From Eriocheir sinensis (lineage: Eukaryota > Arthropoda > Malacostraca > Decapoda > Varunidae): 64,000 bases of DNA. Position 1 is the stretch's first letter. Each line of letters begins with the position of its first letter. The translations under genes and the position numbers were made by a program. The stretch spans positions 248,001-312,000 of the forward strand of contig NW_026111743.1 of assembly GCF_024679095.1 (NCBI RefSeq), written 5' to 3'. Of the stretch, positions 24,094 through 42,960 are shown in pieces. The notes beneath the pieces are model-generated. The model did no database searches. It was given only the letters and a program-made list of their open reading frames with translations, and was not told where the DNA came from.

Positions 24094-24110
24094 TCGTATC
24101 GAAATAAATA
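24075..24110. other. Orientation junction, family epsilon, copy 1
   Basis: CTATTTTCATTCGTATCGAA joins forward to reverse satellite through the shared CATTCGTATC. It is the inverted form of the joins at 35855-35890 and 49170-49205. Confidence 0.8.
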
Positions 24111-24762
24111 AACAAAATAGCAATAAAATAATGTAAATTTGTATGAGAAAACATATACAAATACACATAAAATAACGCAAATTTCTAAAAAAATATATGT
24201 ACAAAAATGCACATAAAATAAAGTAAATTTGCATAAAAATATATACAAAACACACATTAAATAATGTAAATGCGTACATAAAATAACCTAAATTTGTATA
24301 AAACTATATACAAAAATACATAAAAATATATATACAAAAAACAAATAGAATAATGTAAAATCGTATCAAAATAAATACACCGAATATTAATAAAATAATG
24401 TAAATTTGTATGAAAATAAAGATGCAAAATTCCCATCAAATAGCGCATTTCTTATAAAAATATATATACCAAAATACACATAAAATATTTAAATTTGTAT
24501 TGAAATAAATATACAAAATGCACATACAATAAGGTAAACTTCTATTGAAAGAGATATGAAAAAATACATATAAAACAATGTAAATTTGTTTCAAAATATA
24601 TATACGAATACACATAAAATAGCGTAGATTTCTATAAAATTATATATACAAAATACACATAAAATTAGGTAAATACGTATAAAAAAACGTAAACAAAATA
24701 CACATAAAATAATATAAATTCGAAACAAAATAAATCAACAAAATACCAATAAAAGAATGTGT
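24094..24762 (-). repeat. Satellite block 13, A-rich strand on top
   Basis: About 15 reverse monomers. At its right end, AGAATGTGTATTTATTATTT flips back to forward satellite at about 24763, with GTATTT shared by both sides. Confidence 0.85.
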
Positions 24763-26264
24763 ATTTATTATTTATTTTGATACGATTTTTATGTGTATTT
24801 TGTATTCATTTTTTTATACGTATTTACTTCATTTTATGTGTATTTTGTATATATTTTTATAGAAATCAACGTTATTTTATGTGTATTCGTATATATATTT
24901 TGAAACAAATTTACATTGTTTTATATGTATTTTGCATATCTATTTCAATACAAATTTACCTTACAGTATGTGCATTTTTTATATTTATTTTAATACAAAT
25001 TTTAGTATTTTATGTGTATTTTGGTATATATATTTTTTTTTTTAAAAATGCGTTATTTTATGGCTATTTTGCATCTTTATTTTCATACAAATTTACATTA
25101 TTTAATTAATATTCTGTGTATTTATTTTGATACGATTTTACATTATTCTATTTGTGTTTTGTATATATATTTTTTATACATATTTACATTATTTAATTAG
25201 TATTTTGTATATATATTTGATACAAATTTACGTTATTTTAAGTGTATATGTTTATATATTTTCATTCAAATTTCCATTATTTTATGTGTATTTTGTATAT
25301 GTATTTCAATACAAATTGACCTAATTTTATGTGTATTTTGTATATTTATTTTCATACAAATTTAAATTATTTTTGTGTATTTTTGTATATAGTTTTATAC
25401 AAACTTAGGTTATTTTATGAGTATTTTGTATATCTATTTTCATACAAATACACATTCTTTTATTGATATTTTGTTTATTTATTTTGACGAGAATTTAAAT
25501 TATTTAAAGTGTATTTTGTATATATATTTTTATACGTATTTACATCATTTCATGTGTATTTTGTATATATATTTCTATAGAAATCTACGTTATATTATGT
25601 GTATTCGTATATAGATTTTTAAACAAATTTACACTTTTATGTGTATTTTGCATATTTTTTCAATACAAATTTACCGTATTGTATATGCATTTTGTATATT
25701 AATTTTAATACAAATTTAATTATTCTATGTGTATTTTTGTATATGTATTTTTATAAAAATATGCTTTATTTTATGGGTATTTTGCATCTTTATTTTCATA
25801 CAAATTTACGTTATTTTATTGATATTCTGCTCATTCATTTTGATACGATTTGACATTGTTCTATGTGTATTTTGTATATATTTTTCATACAAATTTACGT
25901 TATTTTATGTGTATTTGTTTATATATTTTGACACTAATTTACAATATTTTATGGGTATTTTGTATATATATTTCAAAAGAAATTTACCTAGTTTTATGTG
26001 TATTTTGAATATCTATTTTCATACAAACTCAAATTATTTTTATGTATTTTTGTATATATTTCAATACAGATTTTAGTTATGTTATGTGTATTTTGTAAAT
26101 CTATTTTCATTCAAATATATATTATTTTATTGGTATTTTGTTGATTTATATTGATACGAATTTACATTATTTTATATGTACTTTTTATATATATTTTTAT
26201 ACGCATTTACATTATTTAATATTTATTTTGAATATATAATTTTATACAGATTCATGGTATTTTA

Positions 26265-26860
26265 TGTCCAAAATTACATTATTTTATTGGTATTTCTTAA
26301 TTTAATTCGATACGAATTTAGATTATTTCATAGGTATTTTGTATACATATTTTTATACTCATTTACATTATATAATGTGTGTTTTGTATATATATTTTTA
26401 TGCAAATTTATCTACTGTTCATTTTTGTGCATATATTTTTATAGAAATTTGCGTTATTTTATGTATATAGTTTTATATAAATTTACGTTATTTTATGTGC
26501 ATTTTGTATATTTATATTTACACAAATACACACTCTTTTATTGGTATATTGTTTATTTACATTTATACGAATTTACATTATTTTATGTGTATTTTGTATA
26601 CATTTTTTTATACGTATTTACTTAATTTTATGTGTATTTTGTATATGTATCTTTATAGAAATCTACGTTATTTTATGTGTATTCGTATATATATTTTGAA
26701 ACAAATTTACATTATTTTATATGTATTTTGCATATCTATTTCAATACAAATTTACCTTATTGTATGTCCATTTTGTATATTTATTTTAATACAAGTTCAA
26801 ATATTTTATGTGTATTTTGGTATCAATAATTTTATAGGTATTTTGCATCTTAATTTTCAT
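26265..26860 (+). repeat. Spliced-in satellite subfamily segment
   Basis: At 26265 a monomer that should continue TATTTTATGTGTATTTG instead reads TATTTTATGTCCAAAATTAC and carries the CTTAATTTAATTCGATACG run, which belongs to the 11.9-12.8 kb and 58.2 kb type of region. Near 26860 the sequence returns to the expected order (TTTTATATGTACTTTG). The left arm of the inverted pair lacks this piece. Confidence 0.7.
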
Positions 26861-27245
26861 TTTATATGTACTTTGTATATATACTTTTATACGCTTTTAC
26901 ATTATTTAATATTTATTTTGTATATATATTTTTATACAAATTCATGGTATTTTATGTGTATTTGTATATATATTTTCATATAAATTTACATTATTGAATG
27001 TGTATTTTGTACATATATTTTATTACAAATCTAACTTATTTTATGTTTATTTTGTATGTGTATTTTGTATATTTTTATTTATCCAAATACACATTCTTTT
27101 ATTGGTATTTTGTTTATTTTTTTTAATTCGAATTTACATTATTTTATGTGTATTTTGTATACATTTTTTTTATACGTATTTACTTAATTTTATGTGTATT
27201 TTGTATATATATATTTTTATAGAAATCTACGTTTTTTTATTTGTA

Positions 27246-27400
<155 letters not shown>

Positions 27401-27880
27401 AAACAGATTTACATTGTTTTATATGTATTTTTGCATATCTCTTTCAATACAAATTTACCTTATTGTATGTGCATTTTGTATATTTATTTCAATACAAATT
27501 TAAAAATTTTATGTGTATTTTGGTATATATATTTTATAAGAAATGCGCTATTTTATGGGAATTTTGCATCTTTATTTTCATACAAATTTACATTAATTTA
27601 TTAATATTCGGTGTATTTATTTTGATACGATTTTACATTATTCTATTTGTTTTTTGTATATACTTTTTTAATACATATTTTCATTATTTAATGTGTATCT
27701 TGCATATATATTTTATTCAAATTTATTATCTATTATCTATTTTCATACAAATACACTTTCTTTTCATGATATTTTGTTTATTTATTTTGACACGAATTTA
27801 CATTATTTGATATGTATTTTGTATATATATTTTTATACGTATTTACATAATTTCAGATGTATTTTGTATATATATTTAAT

Positions 27881-28880
27881 AGATATTCAAAATACACATA
27901 AAATAACCTAAATTTGTATCAAACTATATACAAAAATACACAAAAATATTTTAAAGTTGTATGAAAATAAATATACAAAATACACATAAAATTAGGTAAA
28001 TTTGTATGGAAATACATATACAAAATACACATAAAATAATATAAATTTGAATGAAAATACATAAACAAATACACTTAAAATAGCGTAAATTTGTATAAAA
28101 AAATATATACAAAACACAAATAGAATAATGTAAAATCGTATCAAAATAAATACACAGAATATTAATAAAATAATGTAAATTTGTATGAAAATAGAGGCAA
28201 AATACACAAAAAATAACGCATTTTTTTTATTTATAAAAATATATATACCAAAATACACATAAAAAAATTAGATTTGTATTAAAATAAATATATAAAAAAC
28301 ACATACAATAAGGTAAATTTGTATTGAAATACATATGCAAAATACATATAAAGCAATGTAAATTTGTTTCAAAATATGTATACGAATACACATAAAATAA
28401 CGTAGATTTCTATAAATATATATATACAAAATATACATAAAATGAATTAAATACGTATAAAAAAATGTATACAAAATACTCTTAAAATAATGTAAATTCG
28501 TATCAAAATAAATAAACAAAATACCAATAAAAGAATGTGTATTTGTATAAATATAAATATACAAAATACACAAAAAATAACGTAAATTTATATAAAACTA
28601 TATACAAAAATACACAGAAGTAATTAAATTTGTATGAAAATATATACAAAATACACACAAAATAAGCTAAATTTGAATTGAAATATATATACAAAATACA
28701 TAAAATAAAGTAAATTTGTATAAAAATATTTATTCAAATACACATATAATAACGTAAATTTGTATACACATTAAATAATGTAAATACGTATAAAAAAAAG
28801 TTTACAAAATACAAATATACATGTAATTCGTATCAAAATAAATAAACAAAATACCAATAAAATAATATGAATTTGTATGA
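27881..28880 (-). repeat. Satellite block 15, A-rich strand on top
   Basis: About 22 reverse monomers, pairing inverted with 8326-9310. Confidence 0.85.
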
Positions 28881-28910
28881 GTAAACGTGTATGTTGCATA
28901 TTTTTTCAAT
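28860..28910. other. Orientation junction, family delta, copy 2
   Basis: TATGAGTAAACGTGTATG links reverse to forward satellite. It is the inverted counterpart of 8300-8345. Confidence 0.8.
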
Positions 28911-31900
28911 ACAAATTTACCTTATTATATACGCATTTTTTATATTAATTTTAATACAAATTTAATTATTCGATGTGTATTTTTGTATCTGTATTTTTAT
29001 AAACATATGCTTTATTTTTTGGGTATTTTGCATCTTTATTTTCATACAAATTTACATTATTTTATTGATATTCTGCTCATTCATTTTGATACGAATTGAC
29101 ATTATTCTATGTGTATTTTGTATATATTTTTCATACAAATTTCCGTTATTTTATATGTATTTGTTTATATATTTTGACACAAATTTACAATATTTTATGG
29201 CTATTTTGTATATACATTTCAAAAGAAATTTACCTAGTTTTATGTGTATTTTGTATATCTATTTTCATACAAACCCAAATTATTTCAATGTATTTTTGTA
29301 TATATTTTAATACAAATTTTAGTTATGTTATGTGTATTTTGTAAATTTATTTTCATTCAAATATATATTATTTTATTGGTGTTTTGTTGATTTATATTGA
29401 TACTAATTTAAATTATTTTATATGTACTTTGTATATATATTTTTATACGCTTTTACATTATCTAATATTTATTTTGAATATATATTTTTATACAAATTCA
29501 TGGTATTTTATGTGTATTTGTATATATATTTTCATATAAATTTACATTATTTTATGTGTATTTTGTACATATATTTTATTACAAATCTACCTTATTTTAT
29601 GTTTATTTTGTATGTGTATTTTGTATATTTATATTTATCCAAATACATATTCTTTTATTGGTATTTTGTTTATTTATTTTAAATCGAATTTATATTATTT
29701 TATGTGTATTTTGTATACATTTTTTTATACGTATTTACTTAATTTTATGTGTATTTTGTATATATATTTTTATAGAAATTTACGTTTTTTTATTTGTATT
29801 CGTATATATATTTTGAAACAAATTTACATTGTTTTATATGTACTTTTGCATATCTCTTTCAATACAAATTTACCTTATTGTATATGCATTTTTTATATTT
29901 ATTTCAATACAAATTTAAATATTTTATGTGTATTTTGGTATATATATTTTTATAAGAAATGCGCTATTTTATGGGAATTTTGCATCTTTATTTTCATACA
30001 AATTTACATTATTTTATTAATATTCGGTGTATTTATTTTGATACGATTTTACATTATTCTATTTGTTTTTTCTATATACTTTTTTATACATATTTACATT
30101 ATTTAATGTGTATCTTGCATATATATTTTATACAAATTTATTATCTATTATCTATTTTCATACAAATACACATTCTTTTCATGATATTTTGTTTATTTAT
30201 TTTGACACGAATTTACATTATTTGATATGTATTTTGTGTATATATTTTTATACGTATTTACATAATTTCATATGTATTTTGTATATATATTTCTATAGAA
30301 ATCTACTTTATTTTATGTGTATTCGTATATATATTTTGAAACAAATTTACATTGTTTTATATGTATTTTTGAATATCTCTTTTAATACAAATTTACCTTT
30401 CTGTATATGCATTTTGTATATTTATTTCAATACAAATGTAAATATTTTATGTGTATTTTGGTATATATATTTTTTTTTAAAATGCAATAATTTTTGGGAA
30501 TTTTGCATCTTTATTTTCATACAAATTTACATTATTTTATTGATATTCTGTGTATTTATTTTGATACGATTTTACATTATTCTATTTGTTTTTTGTATAT
30601 ATTTTTGTATACACATTTACATTATTTAATGTGTATCTTGCATATATATTTTATACAAATTTACGTTATTTTAAGTGTATTTGTTTATATATTTTCATTC
30701 AAATTTACATTTATTTTAACTCGAAATTACATTATTTTATGTGTATTTTGTATACATCTTTTTATACGTATTTACTTAATTTTATGTGTATTTTGTATAT
30801 ATATTTTTATAGAAATCTACGTTTTTTTATTTGTATTCGTATATATATTTTGAAACAAATTTACATTGTTTTATATGTATTTTTGCATATCTCTTTCAAT
30901 ACAAATTTACCTTATTGTATGTGCATTTTGTATATTTATTTCAATGCAAATTTAAATATTTTATGTGTATTTTGGTATATATATTTTTTTAAGAAATGCG
31001 CTATTTTATGGGAATTTTGCATCTTTATTTTCATACAAATTTACATTATTTTATTAATATTCGGTGTATTTATTTTGATACGATGTTACATTATTGTATT
31101 TGTTTTTTGTATATACTTTTTTATACATATTTCCATTATTTAATGTGTATCTTGCATAGATATTTTATACAAATTTATTATCTATTATCTATTTTCATAC
31201 AAATACACATTCTTTTCATGATATTTTGTTTATTTATTTTGGCACGAATTTACATTATTTGATATGTATTTTGTATATATATTTTTATACGTATTTACAT
31301 AATTTCATATGTATTTTGTACATATATTTCTATAGAAATCTACTTTATTTTATATGTATTCGTATATATATTTTGAAACAAATTTACATTGTTTTATATG
31401 TATTTTTGAATATCTCTTTCAATACAAATTTACCTTACTGTATATGCATTTTGTGTATTTATTTTAATACAAATTTAAATATTTTATGTGTATTTTGGTA
31501 AATATATTTTTATAAATAATGCGATAATTTTTGGGAATTTTGCATCTTTATTTTCATATAAATTTACATTATTTTATTGATATTCTGAGTATTTATTTTG
31601 ATACGATTTTACATTATTCTATTTGTTTTTTGTACATATTTTTTTATACATACACATTTACATTATTTAATGTGTATCTTGCATATATATTTTATACAAA
31701 TTTACGTTATTTTAAGTGTATTTGTTTATATATTTTCATTCAAATTTACATTATTTGATGTGTATTTTGTATATGTATTTCAATACAAATTTACCTAATT
31801 GTATGTGTATTTTGTTATTTCTTTTCAAACAAATTTAAATTATTTTTGTGTATTTTTGTATATAGTTTTATACAAATTTAGGTTATTTTATGTACGGATT

Positions 31901-32590
31901 TACATTATTTAGTGTGTGTTTTGTATATATATTTTTATGCAAATTTATTTTATTTTATGTGCATTTTTGTACATATATTTTTATAGAAATTTGCGTTATT
32001 TGTATATGTTTTCTCATACAAATTTACATTATTTTATTGCTATTTTGTTTATTTATTTTGATACGAATTGCAAGATTATATGTGTATTTTGTACATATTT
32101 TTTATACGTATTTACATTACTTAATGTGTATTTTGTTTATATATTTTTAAACAAATCTTCGTTATTATATGTATTTGTATAAATATTTTGATACAGATTT
32201 ACATTATTTTATGTATTTTGTATGTACATTTCAATTCAAATTTAGCTTATTTTAGCTGTATTTTGTATATATATTTTCATACAAATTTAATTACTTCTGT
32301 GTATTTTTGTATATAGTGTTATACAAATTTACGATATTTTTTATGTATTTTGTATATTTATAATTATACAAATAAAAATTCTTTTACTGGTATTTTGTTT
32401 ATTTTGATACGATTTTTATGTGTATTTTGTATTCAATTTTTTATACGTATTTACTTCATTTTATGTGTATTTTGTATATATTTTTATAGAAATCTACGTT
32501 ATTTTGTGTATTCGTATATATATTTTGAAACAAATTTACATTGTTTTATATGTATTTTTGAATATCTCTTTCAATACAAATTTATTTTAC
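28881..32590 (+). repeat. Satellite block 16, T-rich strand on top
   Basis: About 3.7 kb of forward monomers with a compact HOR. The GGGAATTTTGCATC monomer occurs near 29970, 30495 and 31008, about 0.52 kb apart, and the full pattern repeats after about 1037 bp. Short-HOR joins lie at 30132-30160 and 31170-31200. From about 31047 onward the block is the start of the 13.5-kb duplicated unit. Confidence 0.85.
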
Positions 32591-32605
32591 CATATATACC
32601 AAAAT
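32580..32605. other. Orientation junction, family zeta, copy 1
   Basis: ATTTTACCATATATACC joins forward to reverse satellite. The paralogue at 46055-46080 arises from the 13.5-kb duplication. Confidence 0.75.
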
Positions 32606-33172
32606 ACATAAAAAATTAATTTATTAAAATAAATATATAAAAAACACATACAATAAGGTACATTTGTATTGAAATAGATATGCAAAATACATGTAAAACA
32701 ATGTAAATTTGTTTCAAAATATATATACGAATACACATAAAATAACGTAGATTTATATTAAAATATATATACAAATTACACATAAAATGAAGTAAATACG
32801 TATAAAAAAATGTATACAAAATACACATAAAATAATGTAAATTCGCATCAAAATAAATATACAAAATACCAATAAAAGAATTTGTATTTGTATAAATATA
32901 AATATACAAAATACACATAAAATAACGTAAATTTAAATAAAACTATATACAAAAATACACAGAAGTATTTTAAGTTGTATGAAAATAGATATACAAAATA
33001 AGGTAAATTCGTTTCAAATTCAATAAACAAAATTCAGATAAAAGAACGTATATTTGTAGAAAAAATAAATATACAAAATACTCATAAAATAACGAAAATT
33101 TGTTTGAAAATATATAAAAAAATAAACAAAATAATTTCAATTTGTATGAAAATAAATATACAAAATACACAT
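32591..33172 (-). repeat. Satellite block 17, A-rich strand on top
   Basis: About 13 reverse monomers, duplicated at 46063-46645. They include the AATTCAGATAAAAGAACG monomer near 33030. Confidence 0.85.
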
Positions 33173-35854
<2,682 letters not shown>

Positions 35855-35868
<14 letters not shown>

Positions 35869-35890
35869 ATGAAAATAAATATACAAAATA
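35855..35890. other. Orientation junction, family epsilon, copy 2
   Basis: TTGATACGAATGAAAATAAA joins forward to reverse satellite. It matches 49170-49205 and, inverted, 24075-24110. Confidence 0.8.
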
Positions 35891-37768
35891 TACATAAATA
35901 AACTAAATTAGTATTGAAATATATATACAAAATACATAAAATAATGTAAATTTGTATCAAAATATTTTAACAGATGCGCATAAAATAACGTAAATTTGTT
36001 TTAAAATATACAAAATACACATTAAATAATGTAAATATGTATAAAAAAAATATATACAAAAACAAATAGAATAATGTAAAATCGTATCAAAATAAATACA
36101 CAGAATATTAATAAAACAATGTAAATTTGTATGAAAATAAAGATGCAAAATACCCATTAAATAACGCAGTTTTTATAAAAATATATATAGCAAAATACAC
36201 ATGAAAAAATGAATTTGTATTAAAATAAATATACAAAATACACATACAATAAGGTAAATCTGTATTGAAATAGATATGCAAAATACATATAAAACAATGT
36301 AAATTTGTTTCAAAATATATATACGAATACACATAAAATAACGTAGATTTGTATAAAAATATATATACAAAATACACATCAAATTAAGTAAATACGTATA
36401 AGAAAATGTATACAAAATACACATAGAATAATGTAAATTCGTATCAAAATAAATAAACAAAATACCAATAAAAGAATGTGTATTTGTATAAATATAAATA
36501 TACAAAATACACATAAAATAACGTAAATTTGTATAAAACTATATACAAAAATACAGAGAAGTAATTAAATTCGTATGAAAATAGATATACAAAATACAGA
36601 TAAAATAAGCTGAATTTGAATTGAAATGTATATACAAAATACATAAAATAATGTAAATTTGTATCAAAATATTTATAAAAATACATATAATAACGTAAAT
36701 TTGTTTAAAAATATATAAACAAAATACACATTAAGTAATGTAAATACGTATAAAAAATAAGTACAAAATACACATATAATCATGTAATTCGTATCAAACT
36801 AAATAAACAAAATGTCAATAAAATAATGTAAATTTGTATGAGAAAACATATACAAATACATATAAAATAACGCTAATTTCTATAAAAATATGTCGAAAAA
36901 TGAGCGTAAAATAAAGTAACTTTGGATAAAAATATATATACAAAACACACATTAAATAATGTAAATGCGTACGTAAAATAACCTAAATTTGTATAAAATA
37001 CATATACAAAAAACACATAAAATAATGTAAATTTGAAAGAAAATATATAAACAAATAAACATATAATAACGTAAATTTGTATGAAATATATATACAAAAT
37101 ACACATTAAATAATGTCAATATGTATAAAAAAATATATACAAAACACAAATAGAATAATGTAAAATCGTATCAAAATATATACACAGAATATTAATAAAA
37201 TAATGTAAATTTGTATGAAAATTAAGATGCAAAATACCTATAAAATAACACATCTTTTATAAAATTATTGATTCCAAAATACACATAAAATATTTGAATT
37301 TGTATTAAAATAAATATACATATATATTATTTAATATGCAAAAATACATATAAAACAATGTAAATTTGTTTCAAAATATATATACGAATACACATAAAAT
37401 AACGTAGATTTCTATAAAAAATATATATAGAAAATACACAAAATTAAGTAAATACGTATAAAAAAATGTAAACAAAATACACATAAAATAATGTAAATTC
37501 GAATCAAAATAAATAAAGAAAATACCTATAAAAGAATGTGTATTTGTATAAATATAAAATAAACATACAAAATAAACATAAAATAAGGTAAATTTGTAAT
37601 GAAATATATGTACAAAATACACATAAAATAATGTAAATTTATATGAATATATATATACAAATACACATAAAATACCATGAATTTGTATAAAATTATATAT
37701 TCAAAATAAATGTTAAATAATGTAAATGCGTATAAAAATATATATACAAAGTACATATAAAATAATAC
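35869..37768 (-). repeat. Satellite block 19, A-rich strand on top
   Basis: About 42 reverse monomers, duplicated at 49185-51078 with very few differences. Near 37314-37335 a TACATATATATTATTTAATA stretch marks a local scramble of the monomer order, and it is the same in both copies. Confidence 0.85.
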
Positions 37769-37790
37769 AAATTTAATTATCCTATGTGTA
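37745..37790. other. Orientation junction, family gamma, copy 2
   Basis: TATAAAATAATACAAATTT joins reverse to forward satellite. It matches 51055-51100 and, inverted, 16765-16805. Confidence 0.8.
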
Positions 37791-40700
37791 TTTTTGTATA
37801 TGTATTTTCATAAAAAAATGCTTTATGTTATGAGTATTTTGCATCTTTATTTTCATACAAATTTACATTATTTTATTGATATTCTGTGTATTTATTTTGA
37901 TACGATTTTACATTATTCTATGTATATTTTGTATATATATTTCATACAAATGAACGTTATTTTATGTGAATTTGTTTTCACTTCATACAAATTTACATTA
38001 TTTCATGTGTATTTTGTACATGTATTTAAATGCAAATTTAACTAATTATATGTGTATTATGTATATCTATTTTCATACAAATCGAAATTAATTTTGTGTA
38101 TTTTAGTATATATTTTTATTAAAATTTTCGTATTTTTATGTGTATTTTATATTTATTTTCCTACAAATATACGTTCTTTTATCGGAATTTCGTTTATTTA
38201 TTTTGATACGAGTTTTCATTATTTTAGGTGTATGTGATATATATATTTTTATACTTATTTACATAATTTTATATGTATTTTGAATATATATTTTCATAGA
38301 AATTTACTCTATTTTATGTGTATTCGTATATATATTTTGATACAAATTTACATTATTTATGTGTATTTCGCATATCTATTTCAATAGAAGTTTTCTTTAT
38401 TGTATGTGCCTTTTGTATATTTATTTTGATACAAATTTAATTATTTTATATGTATTTTTGTATATATATTTTTAAACAAATATGCGTTATTATATGGGTA
38501 TTTTACATCTTTATTTTCATACAAATTTACATTATTTTATTGATAGTCAGTTTATTTATTTTGTGCATATATTTTATGGAAATTTACGTTATCTTATGTG
38601 TATTTGTTTATATATTTTCATACAAATTTACATTATTTTATGTGTATTTTGTATATGTATTTCAATAAAAATTTGCCTAATTTCATGTGTATTTTGCATA
38701 TCTATTTTCAAACAAATTTAAATTATTTTTGTGTATTTTTGTATATATTTTTATACAAATTTTTGTTATTTTATTTGTATTTTGTATATATATTTTCCTA
38801 CAAATATACATTCTTTTAGAGGAAATTTTGTTTATTTATTTTGATACGAGTTTACATTATTTTATGTGTGTTTTGTATATATGTTTTTCTATGTATTTAC
38901 ATTATTTATGTGTATTTTGTATATATATTTTCATAAAAATTTACGTAATTTTATTGTGTGTATTCGTATCAATTTTGATAAAAGATTTCATTATTTTATG
39001 TGTTTTTTGCATATCTATTTCAATAAAAATCTACCTTATTGTATTTGTATTTTGTATATTTATTTTAATACAAATTCAATTATTTTATGTGTATTTTTGT
39101 ATATATATTTTTTTTAAATATGAGTTATTTTATGGGTATTTTTTACATTACGTACATATCTTTTATACGTATTTACATTATTTAATGTGTATTTTGTTTG
39201 TATATTTTTATACAAATTTACGTTATTATATGTGTATTTGAATATATATTTTGATACAAATTTACATTATTTTATGCATTTTCTATATTTATTTCAATTC
39301 AAATTTAGCTTATTTTATGTGTCTTTTGTATATCTATTTTCATACAAATTTAATTATTTTTGTTTATTTTTTAATATAGTTTCATACAATTTTACGTTAT
39401 TTTATATGTATTTTGTATATTTATATTTATACATGTAAACATTCTTTTATTGGCATTTAGTTTATTTATTTTGATACGAATTTACATTATTTTATGTGTA
39501 TTTTGTATACATTTTCTTATACGTATTTAATTCATTTTATGTGTATTTTGTATATATATTTTTATGGAAATCTACGTTATTTTATATGTATTCGTATATA
39601 TATTTTGAAACAAATTTACATTGTTTTATGTGTATTTTGCATATTTATTTCAATACAAATTTACCTTATTGTATGTGCATTTTGTATATTTATTGTAATA
39701 CAAATTTAAATATTTTATGTGTATTTTGGTATATATATTTTCATAAAAATGCGTTGTTTTATGGGTATTTTGCATCTTTATTTTCATACAAATTTACATT
39801 ATTTTATTAATATTCTGTGTATTTATTTTGATACTATTTTACATTATTCAAATTGTGTTTTGTTTATATTTTTTTATACATAATAACATTATTTAATGTG
39901 TATTTTCTATATATATTTCATACAAATTTATGTTATTTAAAGTGTATTTGTTTATATATTTTCATTCAAATTTACATTATTTTATGTGTATTTTGTATAT
40001 GTATTTCAATAGAAATTTAACTAGTTTGATGTGTATTTTGTATATATATTTTTATACAAATATAATTTATTTTTGTGTATTTTTTGAATTGAGTTTTATA
40101 CAAATTTACAATATTTTATGTGTATTTTGTATATCTTTTTTCATACAAATACACATTCTTTTATTGATATTTTGTTTATTTATTTTGATGCGAATTTACA
40201 TTATTTAATGTGTATTGTGAATATATATTTTTATACGTATTTACGTCATTTCATGTGTATTTTGTATATATATTTCTATAGAAATATACGTTATTTCATG
40301 TGTATTCGTATATATATTTTCAAACAAATATACATTGTTTTATGTGCATTTTGTATATTTTTTCATTTCAAATTTAACTTATTGTACGTGCATTTTGTAT
40401 ATTAATTTTAATACAAATTTAATTATTCTATGTGTATTCTTGTATATGTATTTTAAAAATAATATGCTTTATTTTATGGGTATTTTGCATCTTTATTTTC
40501 ATACAAAATTACATTATTTTATTGATATTCTGTGTATTTATTTTGATACGATTTTACATTATTCTATGTATATTTTGTATATCTATTTTATACAAATGTA
40601 CGTTATTTTATGTGAATTTGTTTTCATCTCATACAAATTTACATTATTTTATGTGTATTTTGTACATGTATTTAAATACAAATTTAACTAATTATATGTG

Positions 40701-40962
40701 TATTTTATATATCTATTTTCATACAAATTGAAATTTACTTTTTTTTTTTTTTTGTATTTATTTTTATTCAAATTTTCGTAATTTTATGTGTATTTTGTAT
40801 ATTTATTTTCCTACAAATATACGTTCTTTTATCGGAATTTTGTTTATTTATTTTGTTACGAATTTTCATTTTTTTAGGTGTATTTGATATATATATTTTT
40901 ATTCTTATTTACATAATTTTATATGTATTTTGAATATATATTTTCATAGAAATTTACTCTAT
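37769..40962 (+). repeat. Satellite block 20, T-rich strand on top
   Basis: About 3.2 kb of forward monomers, duplicated at 51079-54296. It lacks about 23 bp near 39140 (TATTTTTTACATTACG) that are kept in the duplicate (TTTTGCATCTTTAATTTTAT near 52450) and in the inverted copy near 15180-15210, so this loss belongs to copy 1. A T-run lies at 40740-40753. Confidence 0.85.
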
Positions 40963-42904
<1,942 letters not shown>

Positions 42905-42930
<26 letters not shown>

Positions 42931-42960
42931 TATTATATTATATATATTTTTATTGATATT
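42905..42960. other. Orientation junction, family beta, copy 2
   Basis: TATAAAAATATATTATATT runs into ATATATATTTTTATTG, a near-palindrome. It matches 56215-56270 and, inverted, 11205-11260. Confidence 0.8.

Larger units (their letters stand above)
27890..32590 (+). repeat. Right arm of long inverted segmental pair
   Basis: Reverse-complement partner of about 5680-9310. It is about 1.05 kb longer because an extra HOR stretch lies at about 30710-31740. A truncated monomer near 30705-30725 (CATTTATTTTAACTCG) marks one edge of that insertion. Confidence 0.8.

Noticed and set aside
40740..40753. Poly(T) runs as retroposon tails
   Set aside because: They lie inside monomers at a place where shorter T-runs are normal, and there are no target-site duplications or adjoining element sequence.
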